Position numbers and translations under genes: made by a program. Below, in pieces: positions 12,670 to 25,040 of a stretch of DNA of 64,000 bases (position 1 is its first letter; each line of letters opens with the position of its first letter). Below the pieces are notes generated by a model, which made no database searches, was not told the DNA's origin, and saw nothing but the letters and a program-made list of their open reading frames with translations. Source of the stretch: Sabethes cyaneus (Eukaryota > Arthropoda > Insecta > Diptera > Culicidae); NCBI RefSeq assembly GCF_943734655.1, contig NC_071354.1:38155347-38219346 (forward strand). The letters are read 5' to 3'.

Positions 12670-14366
12670 TAGGGTTGTTTAACCGGTAGTACCGGTAGTA
12701 CCGAAGCTGGAAATACCGGCCAATTTTGGGATACCGAAATACCGGTTTTGGAAAAGCAAAAAACCGGTATTTCCGGTTTTTTCTAATCTGCTTGTTTTTT
12801 CCAATTCCTTATTCGAATAAGAACTAAATTTGCTAAAAGATTATAAACTCTTAGAAAAACAACTTGGTGTTTATGCCGACGAGATTCTTCGACTACTAAC
12901 AATGAAGAGAGTGAAATTGTGGGTCAAATGATTATAGCTCTTGAACCCGTTTAAGGTACAGTAGAGTAACTTTGTTGTAAAAATGTTTTATTGAATGAGC
13001 TAGACGTCGCGTTTCAATTTATTTTTGAACAACTTGATATTCAAAAGCCACCAAATTACTTGAAGCTCTCAAATAACGAATTTAGGAAACAAGATCAGGG
13101 CCCAGAAACGTCACGTAAAATAGTAAATTGTTGTTCAACAATGAAGTAAAGAAGCTTCAGTTTCAACAGAAGAGCAGCGCCGCTTCGTTCCAAAACTGGC
13201 TTCAATCAGCGTCATTGAAACGATTTTCACTTCATCATGACGACCAGTTTTAAAGTTTCATTTTTATTTCTCTATCAAATATTCAGAAAAAGGTCAGCCA
13301 AGACTTTGAATGCAATTGAATTGATTTTGAGTAACGTTTCCTACAATTTAATGCATAATATGATTAATCTACACAACATCGACAAATGGTGCCTGACTGT
13401 CATTCGTCGTCATTTGACATAGTCAGTAGCTTCAGCTGAAACTTGCTTGAAACGTTCTGTTCAACAAATGAAACAAGTCGCTTCAGTATGAAACGAAGGT
13501 AAGGGAAGGTTAGCTTCATTTATTTGTTTCGACGATGCCAGATTCTGATCAGAATGCGTGGATCTTTGCGCTTTTTGTGCATTCTTGCCATCAAAGGATA
13601 TGCCAGGAAAGAATTTGGAATATTTTTCAAGTATTTCGAATGATACATTGATTAAACATGGAGATGAAATCTGCATCCCACTATCATAGAATAGTGGGAT
13701 TAATAACAAAGTAGAGAAGGTATTTGTGAACGATGATGAAGAGGATGATGATGTGCTTAGAGCCGTTCGCCAGACATCGATGAAAGCGGAAGTTTTTTCA
13801 ATTGTTGGAAGTGTTGGCAATAAAATTCGTTCAAGTAAGGGAACTAAATCGCTAAGAGCAGTGCTGTTAATATTCATCAGCATAACGTTCAAACTTCTGG
13901 ATTATCAGTCTACCTTGCATTGAAAATCTGCTTGCTTTGATCAAACGTACATAATAACTAGATACAGCAAGCATGAACTTCATGCACGAGAATATAGAAT
14001 ATCCGCGCCCTGTGATATTGTAACAAACGGATATTCACGTTTGAGCAGTGAAAATCAATAAAAAAAAATTTATGTTATTATTTAGCATCTATTGCGTTCA
14101 GCTGTTGCACATAAGATTTTTCTTTTCATTTACTGCATTTAAAATTATTTTTTTCCTGAAGCGAATATCACCTTCTGGGTTTGAAAATCACTTTCTGCTG
14201 TTCTATTTTCACGATATATTGAACTTGTATACTATGATGAAAATCACTGTGCAGTTGTACTTACGAAACTCAGAGGCATAAAAAACAATGTATACTAAGA
14301 AAAAAGATTTTCTGTTTTGTTTGAAATTCGGTGATTCCCCAAAAGCGCCCAATACCGACAGCCCTA
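12670..14366. mobile_element. Degenerate hAT transposon with 8 bp duplication
   Basis: The element starts TAGGGTTGTTTAACCGGTA and ends in the reverse complement of TAGGGCTGTCGGTATTGGG. The 8 bp GTCTCAAA is duplicated exactly at 12662-12669 and 14367-14374, the hAT hallmark. Around 12950-13060 (+) the translation resembles the part of hAT transposases with ALEP and FQFIFEQL text, broken by stops. CCGGTA phrases crowd the left end. A 143-codon minus frame (13892-13461) has a serine run and no clear function. No intact transposase remains. Confidence 0.82.
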
Positions 14367-14515
14367 GTCTCAAACCATGCTAATAACATTCCTTACATCA
14401 TACGCAATATGTATGCCAAGTTTCATCCAAATACGTCGAGCGGCCTACGAGTCTATACCGGACACACGAACAGCATTTCATTTATATATATGTAAATCGA
14501 TAGATAGATAGATAA
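14367..14515. mobile_element. Repeat fragment resuming after the hAT element
   Basis: Starts with the second copy of GTCTCAAA and continues as debris of the host repeat, ending in a short GATA microsatellite at about 14500-14513. Confidence 0.55.
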
Positions 14516-15540
14516 TTCCTCAAGATTCCAAAAAAATAGGTTGGAATTCATCAAGCTCAACAGTGGGTCATAAAAAAATTATTGCGATTTTGAGTTAATT
14601 TTACAAACTATCGTAAAAAAGTTCAATTTGGAGAGTTTCGAGGGATTTAAACGGGCTATTAGCAAAACCTGCATAAAAACCGGAGTAGTTCTCTATTCGC
14701 AATTTCTGAGGATAATTAGATTGGTTCGTATTTTGCGCTTCCTGAAAGCTTAAGGACTGTGGGATTATTTTGAAGTTCTACAGTTGCTTGATTTTCGCAC
14801 GAAAACCGACGCAATAAATCCTGTATCAGCAATACAACGCACGTATTTATTCACACCAGTTTGATTCGATACCCGTTCTACAGTGCTTAGCTCAAACTTC
14901 GAATCTATATCAAATTAAGAATAACTGGAAACTCAATAAACGGATCTATGCAAAGGGCATGAATGAACATTAATGAACTGAATGTGACAATTTTGAAACC
15001 GTAGGGGATATTGGAATGAAAGTTTTAAAGATTTTCGTTTGATGTATGCCCAAAAGGAGAACTGAAGGACCAGTTGATTTTTAAAATGTTGAAAATGTTT
15101 CAAAAACTGAATATACCATAAAAAAGTCACAGTGTATAACTTAAGTACCCATGCTATGTTCAGATAAGTACATTTCTGGATGGTGCTGCTGAATATTCGC
15201 CGTGCTAAATCAATCTTGGTCGCTCATTGACTGCGACAGATTACCTGCCAGTATCGAGTGCATCAAACTCTGCCTTCCACTTAAAGCCCCATTATCTTAC
15301 TTTGAATGTCACAACCGGCAATTTTTTAATTGATATTTGGGGCAATCATCCGGGGAAATAACCAAAAACAAAAAAATGTTTCGCATGCTTATCACATTTA
15401 CGGTAGCCGAAACATGACGGTGCTGGCAGGTACTATCGAATCGGATCATAAATCAATTCTATGCGTTGTATCCATGAGTTGGGTGTATGGGTATGTGATT
15501 TTTTAAATTTTTGATTATCGTACCCTGAAGCTGAGATAAG
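14516..15540. other. Intergenic DNA upstream of gene 2
   Basis: No gene recognised. An AGATAAG string at 15534-15540 lies just upstream of the TATA box and is a candidate GATA-factor site. Confidence 0.45.
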
Positions 15541-15548
15541 AACGTAAC

Positions 15549-15556
15549 TATATATA
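15549..15556 (+). promoter_or_regulatory. TATA box of protease gene 2
   Basis: TATATATA lies about 54 bp before the ATG at 15610 and is preceded by AGATAAG at 15534-15540. Confidence 0.7.
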
Positions 15557-15609
15557 CCATTGCAAGTAAGCGTTCTTGTCAATCGGTGAATCAATTGCCA
15601 GGGAAAGTA

Positions 15610-16456
15610 ATGTTCCGTCTAAGTTTGCTGTTCGTATTCGCCAGTGCCGTTGCCGTTTTCGGTGGCAGTAAGTACATACCAGGAATCTGAAAAGCACCTT
15701 CAGTTTAGGTTGTTGCACCAAATAATTTCGATATTCATTTCAGCTCTTCCGGCGGAATACCTCGAATGGGAAGGACGCATCGTCGGAGGTTCGAACGCAG
15801 CTTCGGGACAATTCCCTTACCAGGTCTCGCTTCGCTCGGCCGCCAATGCTCACTTCTGTGGAGGATCCGTGATCAATAACCGTTATGCACTATCGGCTGC
15901 TCACTGCACTGTTGGTCGCACTACTGCCAACACCCGCGTAGTGGTTGGAACGCATCTGCTGAACAGTGGCGGAGTTATGCACAATGTCGCCCGTATTGTC
16001 AATCACGGATCGTACAACGCCAATACCTTGAACAATGACGTATCGTTAGTACAGACGGTTTCGACTATCGCCTTCAATAATCTCGTCCAGACCATTGGTT
16101 TGGCAACTAATTTCATCAATACCGGTGCCGGTGCCCTGGCGTCCGGTTGGGGACAGCTAGGAGCCAACGCCGGAATTCCGAACAACTTGCAGTGGCTGAG
16201 TACCAGCATCATCACGCTGGCCGATTGTCGCTCTCGTCATTCGGCGGCCAACGCAGCTCGTGTCTTCGATAGTACTGTTTGCACCTTGAGCCCGAACGGT
16301 CAGGGTATGTGCATGGGAGATTCCGGCGGCCCACTGGTGCATGGCGGTCTTCAGCAGGGTATCGTATCGTGGGGAATTCCCTGCGGAGTAGGTTCTCCCG
16401 ATGTGTTTGCCCGTGTTTCGACGCACCGTACCTGGATTCTGAACAATGCCGTGTAA
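15610..16456 (+). CDS. Chymotrypsin-fold serine protease, brachyurin-like (gene 2)
   Basis: Secreted endopeptidase of 256 aa. Exon 1 is 15610-15667 (58 nt, signal peptide); the 76 bp GT..AG intron is phase 1; exon 2 is 15744-16456. The signal peptide is about residues 1-18, the propeptide ends LEWEGR, and activation is at R31-IVGG. The triad is His73, Asp118 and Ser213; position 189 is Gly and 226 is Asp (SPDVF), the crab collagenase pocket. It lacks the second intron found after GWG in genes 1 and 4-6. AATAAA at 16481-16486. It is colinear with gene 3 at every catalytic position and equal in length, so the two are recent duplicates. An upstream in-frame ATG in the intron (15644) is not the start; the 58 nt exon gives the proper signal peptide. 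Confidence 0.94.
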
Positions 16457-16734
16457 GGCGAACGTTTTGTTGAGTTGTTTAATAAATATTTGTTGCTCTA
16501 TAAGTGAATTTTTCTTTCCCTGGAAGTGACTAGCGGATTTTCGTGATTAGCATGTCAATTTCACATTAAGAAAGCCATAATGGACTTAGAGTTCCCCATT
16601 GAAGATTTACTTTTGGAGTGGGTTTTTAGCTTTGAGTAGGTATTTATATGAATGAAAAAATTTAACCAGCCTGATTGGAACTGCTAGACAAATCCTGGGA
16701 GTGCTCGAAATTTAAAACAACAATACTGCTGTGG

Positions 16735-17165
16735 TCTTCTTGCAAACCGGGGCCACAAGAAACTCGGTACTTGGAACTACAGATCACTAAATATCGCAAG
16801 TGACGACCGGGTGCTGCTCGAACAGATTGAGCCTCGTAAACTCGGCGTCGTAGCTCTGCAGTAAATCTGTCGCTAGGGAAAAAGAGTTTAGAGGATTCGC
16901 GGCGGAAAGGCGTAGTTGTACCTAAATGGTGGCACTATCAACAAACTGTGGACGTACTTTAAGTGTTGGGTAGAATGCCGGATCGCGTGAGGAAGCATTC
17001 TACGCGAGGTTGGAGGCAATGTTCCACAGCTGTTCGCAATGAGACACCAAGATCGTCATCGAAGATATGAACGCTCAGGTCGGTAGGGAAGAAATTTATA
17101 GACCGGTGACTGGATGCCATAGCCTACGCACCAATATGAATGATAACTGAACGATGCATACACTT
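16735..17165 (+). mobile_element. LINE endonuclease remnant
   Basis: Broken frames on the plus strand read as the start of an AP-type endonuclease (LGTWNYRSLN) and a later piece (KIVIEDMNAQVGREEIYRP), which matches the minus-strand text at 48915-48700 (DIKIVIGDMNAQVG). Inactive. Confidence 0.7.
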
Positions 17166-18246
17166 CGCAGCTTCCCGAGACCTGGCGATCCAAAGTTCCA
17201 TTTTTTTCATGCAAAGATGTATGTGTATGTGTATGGGGTTAGCCACCATCACCTCAAGGGTTTCCCATTGTATGCAAGTAGAATTACTGCAGAATCGAAT
17301 TTATGTACCCAGCATCTTTCATGTCAATGCTGTTCGTGAAGGATCAAAAGGGGTTGGGTGGATCTATAAGCAATGTCGCTTATATGATTCCACGGGAATA
17401 TAAGACACTCCTTCTAGCATAGACTTCCGGTTCCAAGATACATAACTTCGCCGTGCAAACTTATCTTGCGTGATGATTTGTGTGCTAGAAGGGCGCGTCA
17501 AAATCCTCTCCGACCTTGTATGACTTGGGCTGGTTACCACATCCCTCATCCAGTCTTCGATTCATTCGATACCCTGATGCTCCCTTCCCTCTCTTTGAAT
17601 TATGTATATGTAAATGTATTAAATAATGAGTAATACGAATATACAATATATATAAAGAATATCTATATGAGTGGCAATGATTCTTCACTTGTTTATGTAT
17701 CGCAGTCATATACTAATAATAAGCTATATTTTGAAAGTGCATTCAATAGTACACTGTATTATTAACCGAGTCAGCCCCTCGATGGGCCAGCAAAGTCTGC
17801 GACTGTGTAAGGTTTAAAACGGACAGCACACAAGAAGGACATCGCAACACATCAGTCTTTAGCCAAAAAAACAAACAGTCAAACCACTACTTATCTAAGC
17901 ACTCGTCGGAATGTCCTCTGTCCACTCTACACATCAGACCTAACATATGGGGAGCATGGTACCCGTACACTATGTACATTATTATTTCACATCAACTACT
18001 TCACATCGACCCGTACGGACTGTTTGCATGATGGTCTCTTATTCCAAGCACTAGCAAGCAAAAACATGAAAAGACGAACGGCGAAGATCCGGTTTATTCG
18101 TCAGCGGCTTCAACAGCAAGTAGCGCAGCAGCGAAATGCACACACGGAAGCAAGAAACTATGTGTTGGCAAAAAAAATTAACAAGCCCCAACTGCTTCAC
18201 TAACACACATGCACTTTGCATTTTGAACACATTATTAAGCCCTGTA
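17166..18246. other. Intergenic DNA, unassigned
   Basis: No gene recognised. Short open frames here (for example 17140-17403 and 17709-17485) carry no motif and overlap transposon debris. Confidence 0.4.
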
Positions 18247-18248
18247 TA

Positions 18249-18853
18249 GAGTTCCGAGCGAAGTGAAAATCCCATACAAAACGTTCAACTTTTTCACTAG
18301 CGCAAAAACTGCATTTCGCTTCACTCGGAACTGTAAACAAACGTGATCCACCGAAATTAAAGATTGTGGATGACATCTTTTTCACTTGGGTACTTTTCTT
18401 TCGCGCGCGTCTACGTTCGTGAACAAAGCTGCAGCTAGCGAAAACTTGACGTTTCAAGCCAATGAGTGTGTACAGGTGTGGAAAAGGGAAATATTTATTA
18501 ATATTGGCAAAAAAAACTTCATGACTCCAAAAACATACCGCAACGAGCAATGTGGATTTTTTGTAGAATTAGACGTCACGCCAAACCGTTATTACTGATT
18601 TTTAGGTTTTAAAAACGTATTGATAATGTTTTGCGCTACACTTAATTACTGCAGCACCATTGCCCCACTTGTAAATACCGCATTGGCTTTAAATTTGTTT
18701 TCACTTCGCTCGAACTGTAAACCCTTCAATTCACTTCGCATGAACTGTAAACCGAAAGCTCATGAAATTATGAAGAGATCCACAGTCTTTATTTTCCGCG
18801 AGCGAAAAGACACGCTTTTTCACTTGCTTCGATTTTCACTTCGCTTGGAACTG
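18249..18853. mobile_element. TA-flanked phrase element, AGTTCCRAGCGAAGTGAAAA
   Basis: The left end reads GAGTTCCGAGCGAAGTGAAA and the right end reverse-complemented reads CAGTTCCAAGCGAAGTGAAA. TA is present on both sides (18247-18248 and 18854-18855). The phrase CTTCGCTCGGAACTGTAAAC recurs inside at about 18315-18340, 18700-18722 and 18731-18752. Non-coding. Confidence 0.78.
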
Positions 18854-18859
18854 TATACT

Positions 18860-19284
18860 ATGCTTTACACGAACCGCCGAAACGGAAATTTTCTTGCGGT
18901 CTCTAAAGACGCACACAACTGAGCGGCCAATATTATTGCTTGTTACTTGAATACACAGCCATGCATAACCGACAAAGGGAAAAGTTGAAATAGCTTGCTT
19001 CGGAATCGCACTTTTCATCACAATTAGCCCAAAACATCACTCATTCCGATCCGCGGGGTATAAACTCATCGTTAGTCACTCTTGGTAATAAGAATTCCAA
19101 CTAGAGGCACTCGCGTATATTAAATCAAAGCGAAAACTACGGATCTTTCGATTCTACTTCTCGCGAAAACACACAAGCGTCCGATCTCTCTGCTTTCCCA
19201 TACCGAACTGCCATTTTTTTCATGCAAAGATATCCACAAAATTCCTTGAAGTTCATCCGCCGATAGCACAAGATTCCGTAGGAA
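18860..19284. other. Intergenic DNA, unassigned
   Basis: Nothing recognised between the phrase element and the LINE copy. Confidence 0.4.
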
Positions 19285-20933
19285 ATTACCGTGTGGGTAA
19301 TTCAGGGGGCTCGCGCAGCTGCAGACCAAATTTTTACCATCGGATATATCTTGCAGAAATGTCAGAAGTACAATGTGCTTACGCATGGCATCTTTATTGA
19401 CTTCAAAGTAGCATTCGATGCAGTCGATCGAGGCCAGCTGTCACCTATGGCAGATATTGCACTAACACGTTTTTCCGGGTAAATCGACGCGGTTGATCAG
19501 ATCTACATTGGATCGAGTAATTTGTTTTGCGCATCTCAAGGACACTCTTGAGTCCCTTCGAGACGTGGCGAGGGTTGAGACAATGTGACTCTGCTTACTC
19601 TGCATGCTGTTCAACATCGCTCTTGAAAGGGTGATCCGACCAGCGGGCATCGAAATGAGAGGCACGATTTTCACCAAAGATGATCAACTCTAGACGTTGC
19701 AGATAACTTTGATATCATAGCCGGGAGCTTTGCGACGGCGGAGGCAATCTACGTCTTTCCATCTGAGTCTAGGAGGATTGAGTTGAAAATAAATGCGTCG
19801 AAGACCCAATAGATAAATAAAAGAGCCTGAAGGTGACGAACTAGAAGTAGTAGATGGATTCAAACTGAGACGAGACGTGTCAATTTGTAGCAGATTTTTA
19901 GACTATTTTAGACCAGCCGTGATTGGCCGTATTGAACCTTTTTTGCACGCATGAATAAACACAAAAAGGACACTCAGCAGTGTTGTCAAGAACAACGTGT
20001 GAAAAGTATCGAAAGTTTGCTGAAAAGAAGACAAAGAAGCCACTTGTCACGTTTCGTCTCAGGATTAGAGTATTTGGGATCTCTGGTGACCGCGGACAAC
20101 AACACTAGTGGAGAGATCCAGCGGTGCATTCCAACGGGAAAACGGGCTTAATTTGCCCTTTGCAAAATGCGGTAAAAACAGAAAGCGGAGGGTGGTGGAG
20201 GCGTAGGGTAATTTGGGGGAATTTGGACACCACCCTAAGCAAATCACCTATTATCCCAAAATCTATGCATCAAAACTCTAAAAAGTTGAATCGTATACTG
20301 AGATTTACTTGTTTTCTGTTTACCAGCGGAGTTTAACAATTGTATCTAGCTTAGTTTGGCTAAAATAGGTTAAAATAAAAATAATGATTTTTTGGCATCA
20401 AAATTTTGTTTGGGGTGATATGGACACCCACTGGGGTGAAATGGACAATATGTAAAAAACCCGAATTAATCCACCTAGCGGTGTGACCTAGCCTTTCTAC
20501 TGCTGCAATTATTATTTTTTAATTTCTCAGGAACATCTATAATTAACTTGACTATATTTTTAAATATCCGTTCCTTATTTTTCAAAATCCTTATCCAAAA
20601 AAGGTAATATCTGAATTTGAAAAAAAACTGAGTAGATAATTAGATATGAAAAACGAAAAAGAGAAATAGGAGTTTTTGTAAGTTGGCGCTCTTTCAGTTA
20701 ATTATTTTTGCATGAAAATCAAAACTTGAGCTTCTTTTGAATAAACTTTAATGAAAAAATAGTCATTAGCTTGATCGTATCGTTTATACGATATTGCCCG
20801 TTAGATGTTTTAGGAAACGATGAGATCAAAGAAACAAAAGCAGCGTCATAAACATGCTTGAGGATGGCCATATGATCGATATAATTTTCGGCACTTGTTA
20901 TTTTTGCTGGTATGAGTGGATCCATATTTATTT

Positions 20934-21585
20934 AGGCCATTACAAATATTTTATAAAGGTTTTGTCCTTCCGGTGTTCGGCCAATGAAGGGGGGGGGGCG
21001 AAAAAAAACAAAGTGAATTTTTTAATCGAGCAAAAAAAAACATGGATTTTAAGAATTTTTATTTAAGGTTTAAACGTGAAAACCGAATCTATTCTTGCTT
21101 ATAATATATACGTTATTATTTTCTATGCAAAAATATACGAAAAAAGACAAAAACGAAGGAAAATTTTTTTTGACGATTTTCGCACCCCTATTCTGTATTT
21201 CGAACGGGTTTATGTTTCGTTCGAAACTGACATTTCGTTCGAAAAAACAGCGGCTCGAACGAAAGATCTTCATATGAAAAAACAACTCGAACGAAATATT
21301 TGCCAAGTCGATCGAAATATTTCAACTCGTTCGAAATACAGAATATGGGTGTCGGAAATTCCATTGGGCGAATTTCCATTTCTGTTTCATACTAGAAGCG
21401 TTAATTCAACTCGGAGACTCATTTTTCAAGTTTTTCAGACTGTAGAGCCCACAGACAATTGCTTTTATGAAAAGAAATGTGACTCATATCCTACAAATTA
21501 TTTTTTTGCCCCATTTTTCAAGCCAATTTCCAAGGGGGGGGGGGGGGGGGTGACAAAAACTTAAAATATGATTTGCAATGGCCTT
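20934..21585. mobile_element. TIR element with GGCCATTRCAAAT ends
   Basis: The left end AGGCCATTACAAATATTTTA and the right end (reverse complement AAGGCCATTGCAAATCATAT) form imperfect inverted repeats of about 35 bp ending in TTTGTC. ATTTATTT flanks both sides, but in low-complexity DNA, so the 8 bp duplication is uncertain. Long G runs sit just inside each end. A 162-codon frame (21076-21564) covers an internal inverted repeat (TTCTGTATTTCGAACG at 21190-21209 against CGTTCGAAATACAGAA at 21328-21345) and has no known motif. A short relative lies at about 42438-42500. Confidence 0.6.
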
Positions 21586-21817
21586 ATTTATTTATTTATT
21601 TATTAAAACATGAGACATGACATACGATATTATCTTTTAAAGTGTGACTAGCGAAAACAAATCGTACAGAATTATTAGTAACCTTTCTTCCTCTTTTTCA
21701 TATAAAATTTTGAAGCTCTAGCATCTATTGATTGGAAAAGCATCTATTGATGCGCAAAATTTGTTTGAAATAGGTATAAATTTATTTGGGAAAATCAACT
21801 CATTAGTATTTTCAATA

Positions 21818-22455
21818 CAGTAGACTCTCGGAAAAGTTAACTCTCTGAAAAGTTAATTGTTCAGAAAAGTTAAGCGAATATTAGCTCTCATGTAACGCTC
21901 TAAAAAGTTAATTTTTGGCTAAACTTTTCTGAGAGTTTAAAATTTATTGGTTGTCCAAAGCGTTCATTCACACACGTGTGTTTTCCTTCTATCTTTATTT
22001 CTCATTTTTCGGTTTATTATCGCCTTTCCACAACTTCATACAGAGTATCCTCACAGCTGGGATTAAATTAAACTTCAGGATTTTTAATAAAAAACTGGAA
22101 AAGTGCAAACTCGGATTGAATTTTAAATGCAAAAGAAGGAACAGTAGGGAACAACAAATAAGCGCGAACATTGTGAAAACGTTGTCGTAGACTACGAAAA
22201 ATCAAAAGTTACCTAGAATAACCGACTATTTTAAATTGACTGAAAGTATCATTTCATAAGGATCTTACATCTTACATATTTCTTTACATTACAACTTCCA
22301 GATTCCTAAAAATGTGTATCCTGTATCCGAAAATATATTTTTCGCTTTTGTATTTATCATTTTCGATGACTCTTAGGGCTACTCAGAAAAGTTAATATTT
22401 CGGAAAAGTTAATCGACCCATTCCCCAATCGATTAACTTTTCCGAGAGTCCACTG
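21818..22455. mobile_element. CAGT-ended MITE, pogo/Tigger-like
   Basis: Ends CAGTAGACTCTCGGAAAAGT and, reverse-complemented from the right, CAGTGGACTCTCGGAAAAGT. TA flanks both (21816-21817, 22456-22457). CAGT ends with TA duplication are typical of pogo/Tigger elements. The phrase GAAAAGTTAA recurs six or more times near the ends. Non-coding. Confidence 0.82.
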
Positions 22456-22618
22456 TACTATACACCACTAGGTATACCTATATGATTAAATCAAACACTT
22501 TTCTTCGCTTTTTGCTTTGCTCGTCCGATTGCGAGTAACAGCAAGTAAAGAAAATGACAATTGGAATGTTTCTCACTCTTCTTGTATTTCTACGCAAATT
22601 TTAAAATTGCAAATCGCA

Positions 22619-22810
22619 TATACATACATACACACATACACGCATGCATACATACATACCTACATACATACATTCATACATACATACATACATACATCCA
22701 CACATACATACATACATACATACATACATACATACATACATACATACATACGTACATACATACATACATACATACATACATACATACATACGTACATACA
22801 TACATACATT
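22619..22810. repeat. CATA tetranucleotide microsatellite
   Basis: About 190 bp of CATA/TACA repeats with scattered substitutions (CACA, CGTA, CCTA). The long open frames over it in several phases, such as repeated THIYI text, are by-products of the repeat and not genes. Confidence 0.95.
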
Positions 22811-23336
22811 GAATACAATCGACCCTTGATTGATTTATTTCGATTTTATACATTTTAACGGTTTAATATACGGCGCTGAAGTGTTAAAGCTTGAATAACT
22901 TAATCAGTCGTCCGATTTTCAGTAACTTGGTTTCGTTTTATAGATCTCAACAGTACTTTTCAAATGATAATAAATTGTAGGATGTTTCCTATTGAATTAA
23001 TGCTTATGTGCAACAAAAAGCAGTTTTAAATACATTTTTTCCACATTTCTTTATGTAACTTTCAAACCACAAGCCCATTCGTCATGAAATCTCGAAGTTA
23101 AGGTTTTGAAAGACTCCCCTTTCATATGCAATCAATTTTGTTCAAATCGGTTAAGGGACCTATGAGATAATGAAGTCCCATGTTTTTCGTATTTTTATAC
23201 ATAACTTTTGAACTAAAAGTCCGATCAGAGTGAAATTAAATAGCGATCAATGGGACACCTAGACCTTTCATTTGACACTAAGATCATTAAAATCGCTCCA
23301 GCCATCTCCGAGAAATGTTGGCTCAATCAAAAGCGT

Positions 23337-23367
23337 TCCACACACACACACACACACACACACACAT
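23337..23367. repeat. CA dinucleotide microsatellite
   Basis: About 28 bp of pure CA, a built-in feature of the surrounding dispersed mosquito repeat. Confidence 0.85.
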
Positions 23368-24649
23368 AAAATGCTCAGTTTTTGAAACTGAGTCGAATGG
23401 TATATGACATTCGTCCCGCTAGGCTTTCTTTCGATTTTCGGTTTTTCGAGTGATTCCTATACCTTTATACTATATTTTCATATAGTAGAAAGGCAAAACG
23501 GTTGTTTTTAACGAAATAACATACTGAGGCTCATAGCAGATAACTTAGGAACACATATTAACTAGTACTAGTGTTTCGAGCTTAATTCCGTCTATCTGAG
23601 TGGATGAGCCAGTTCATAAGTTATACCAATATCACTTTTGTTTTTTCGCAAGTAAACAAAACCTTATTTTGAAGAATCTAGATCTTATTTAAAGTTTTAT
23701 TCGACATTTGTCACATGCAAGTGCTCCTGCATTAGTTCCTGGTGGTTCATAGAGGGTGGTCAAACCTAAAGCTGAAGATATAATGACAGTTCGACATATC
23801 GATTGGGATAAAATAGTTACGATAACAAAATGAATGTGACATTGCATTTTGCACAACCATAGACATTCAGGGATTAGCCCCAAGTGCATCAAAAATCACA
23901 AATTTCAATATGAATTTGAGTATGAGGGAAAATGACCAGAGAAATATTTCGTTCAGTTAGTTCTCAAACACATCGAAACCCGATTATTAAAATCCCTGAC
24001 TTTTGTTGCGAATGTTCTCTTTGGCGATTGGCGGGATTGCAAAAACTCTCATATAATCAAAACCCATTCTTGATTGTCTATAATGATCTTTTCGGCGGAT
24101 TCTTGTTTTAACATCACATGCACATCTGTTTTGTACTTTTACAGTATCTAGAATTAATGAGACCGACGAAATGGTTTAAAATAAACTGGACCATTTCACC
24201 CCAAAAAAACTGGCCATTTCACCCTACACAGCATACAACAATATGAGTTTAAAAAATTGGATTTATTTTTATACAATCTAGCTATAATTTTTTATCAAAC
24301 AGTTTTTTTTTATGTAGCCAAACAGATCTGCACAGATGCACAATAATTTGAAAAGTTTGTTAAATCACTGGAAAAACCTTAAAACCTAGAGCATCGAAAT
24401 TACATTTGGTGTCGTTTTAGGCAGTTGTTTTGTTTACATTTACATTTGGCAACACCTGTCAAAGTTAAGCCCAATTTTTTTAAGTTAATAATGGTGTAAA
24501 AAGATAAGGAAGAAGTTGAGAATAATGTGAATGTAGAGAAACTGCTACTTTCCGAGATAAAACACCTGTCCATTTTACCCCAGGTGTCCAAATCACCCCA
24601 AACGATCCTATGACTCACGAGCTACAGGCACTGCTTGGAGAGATTCCTA

Positions 24650-25040
24650 CCCGATCAAATGAAAATAATAAAATTGTAACAGAATGAGTTCTGAATAACA
24701 AGTTTTTTATAACAAAATCTCCTTTGGGTTTTGTTATGAATTTGGTCTCGTTAGTAGTTAAAATAACAAGAAATGTAACGAGATTCGCTGTAGGCATATC
24801 CCAAATATATCTAATTATGATATAATAGTTTATAACAAGATGTGTCACAAAAAACAGACTTCTGCCCTGCTTTATAACCAAAATATAACAAAGCATGCTA
24901 AGTAACTGAACGAGATAGAATCTCTGCAAAACATTTTGCGTGTCACAAGTTTTCTATCACATTTATAACAAACTTTAATAGAAATATCATTTTGAGCTAC
25001 AGTTCTGTTAGAATATTTTTGTTAGAATCATTTGATCGGG
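24650..25040. mobile_element. 391 bp MITE inserted in the LINE, TA duplicated
   Basis: Perfect 13 bp ends CCCGATCAAATGA, with further imperfect inverted matching for about 20 bp (both reach TAACAGAA). TA at 24648-24649 and 25041-25042. Removing the element and one TA gives back the LINE order seen at 63780-63860 (-). The interior repeats TATAACAAA-type words. Non-coding. Confidence 0.9.

Larger units (their letters stand above)
20492..23490. mobile_element. Possible nested element with GCCTTTCTACT ends
   Basis: GCCTTTCTACT at about 20492 and its reverse complement AGTAGAAAGGC at about 23482-23493 could be terminal repeats of one element inside the 4.4 kb element. The right part (22860-23493) is a block with CGCTCCAGCCATCTCCGAGA, a CA run and GAGTCGAATGGTATATGACA, a type of repeat common in culicine genomes. 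No target duplication could be confirmed. Confidence 0.45.
20206..24608. mobile_element. 4.4 kb TA-flanked phrase element (GGGGTGATTTGGACACC)
   Basis: The first 26 bp and the reverse complement of the last 26 bp match at 21 positions; the right-end version includes TTTGGGGTGATTTGGACACC. TA flanks both sides (20204-20205, 24609-24610). Joining the flanks restores the LINE sequence order with one TA. The phrase recurs near both ends (GGGGTGATATGGACACC and GGGGTGAAATGGAC at 20413-20450; CATTTCACCCC at 24184-24225). No transposase is visible. The interior holds a further TIR element, a CAGT-type MITE, a CATA microsatellite and a CA-repeat element. Confidence 0.83.

Noticed and set aside
13461..13892. 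143-codon minus frame
   Set aside because: Within the hAT element, serine-run by a GAT/GAA repeat on the other strand; not a confident transposase.
15644..16456. Gene 2 starting at 15644 without an intron
   Set aside because: The start lies 24 bp before a GTAAGT donor and reads through the intron; the 58 nt exon from 15610 gives a proper signal peptide and matches gene 3.
18200..18550. 116-codon minus frame
   Set aside because: Overlaps the TA-flanked phrase element; repeats explain it.
21076..21564. 162-codon plus frame
   Set aside because: Lies inside a TIR element over an internal inverted repeat and poly-G; no domain text and no splice or promoter context.
22517..22858. Open frames over the CATA repeat, up to 113 codons
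   Set aside because: They exist in several phases and both strands because the repeat unit lacks stops; no gene.
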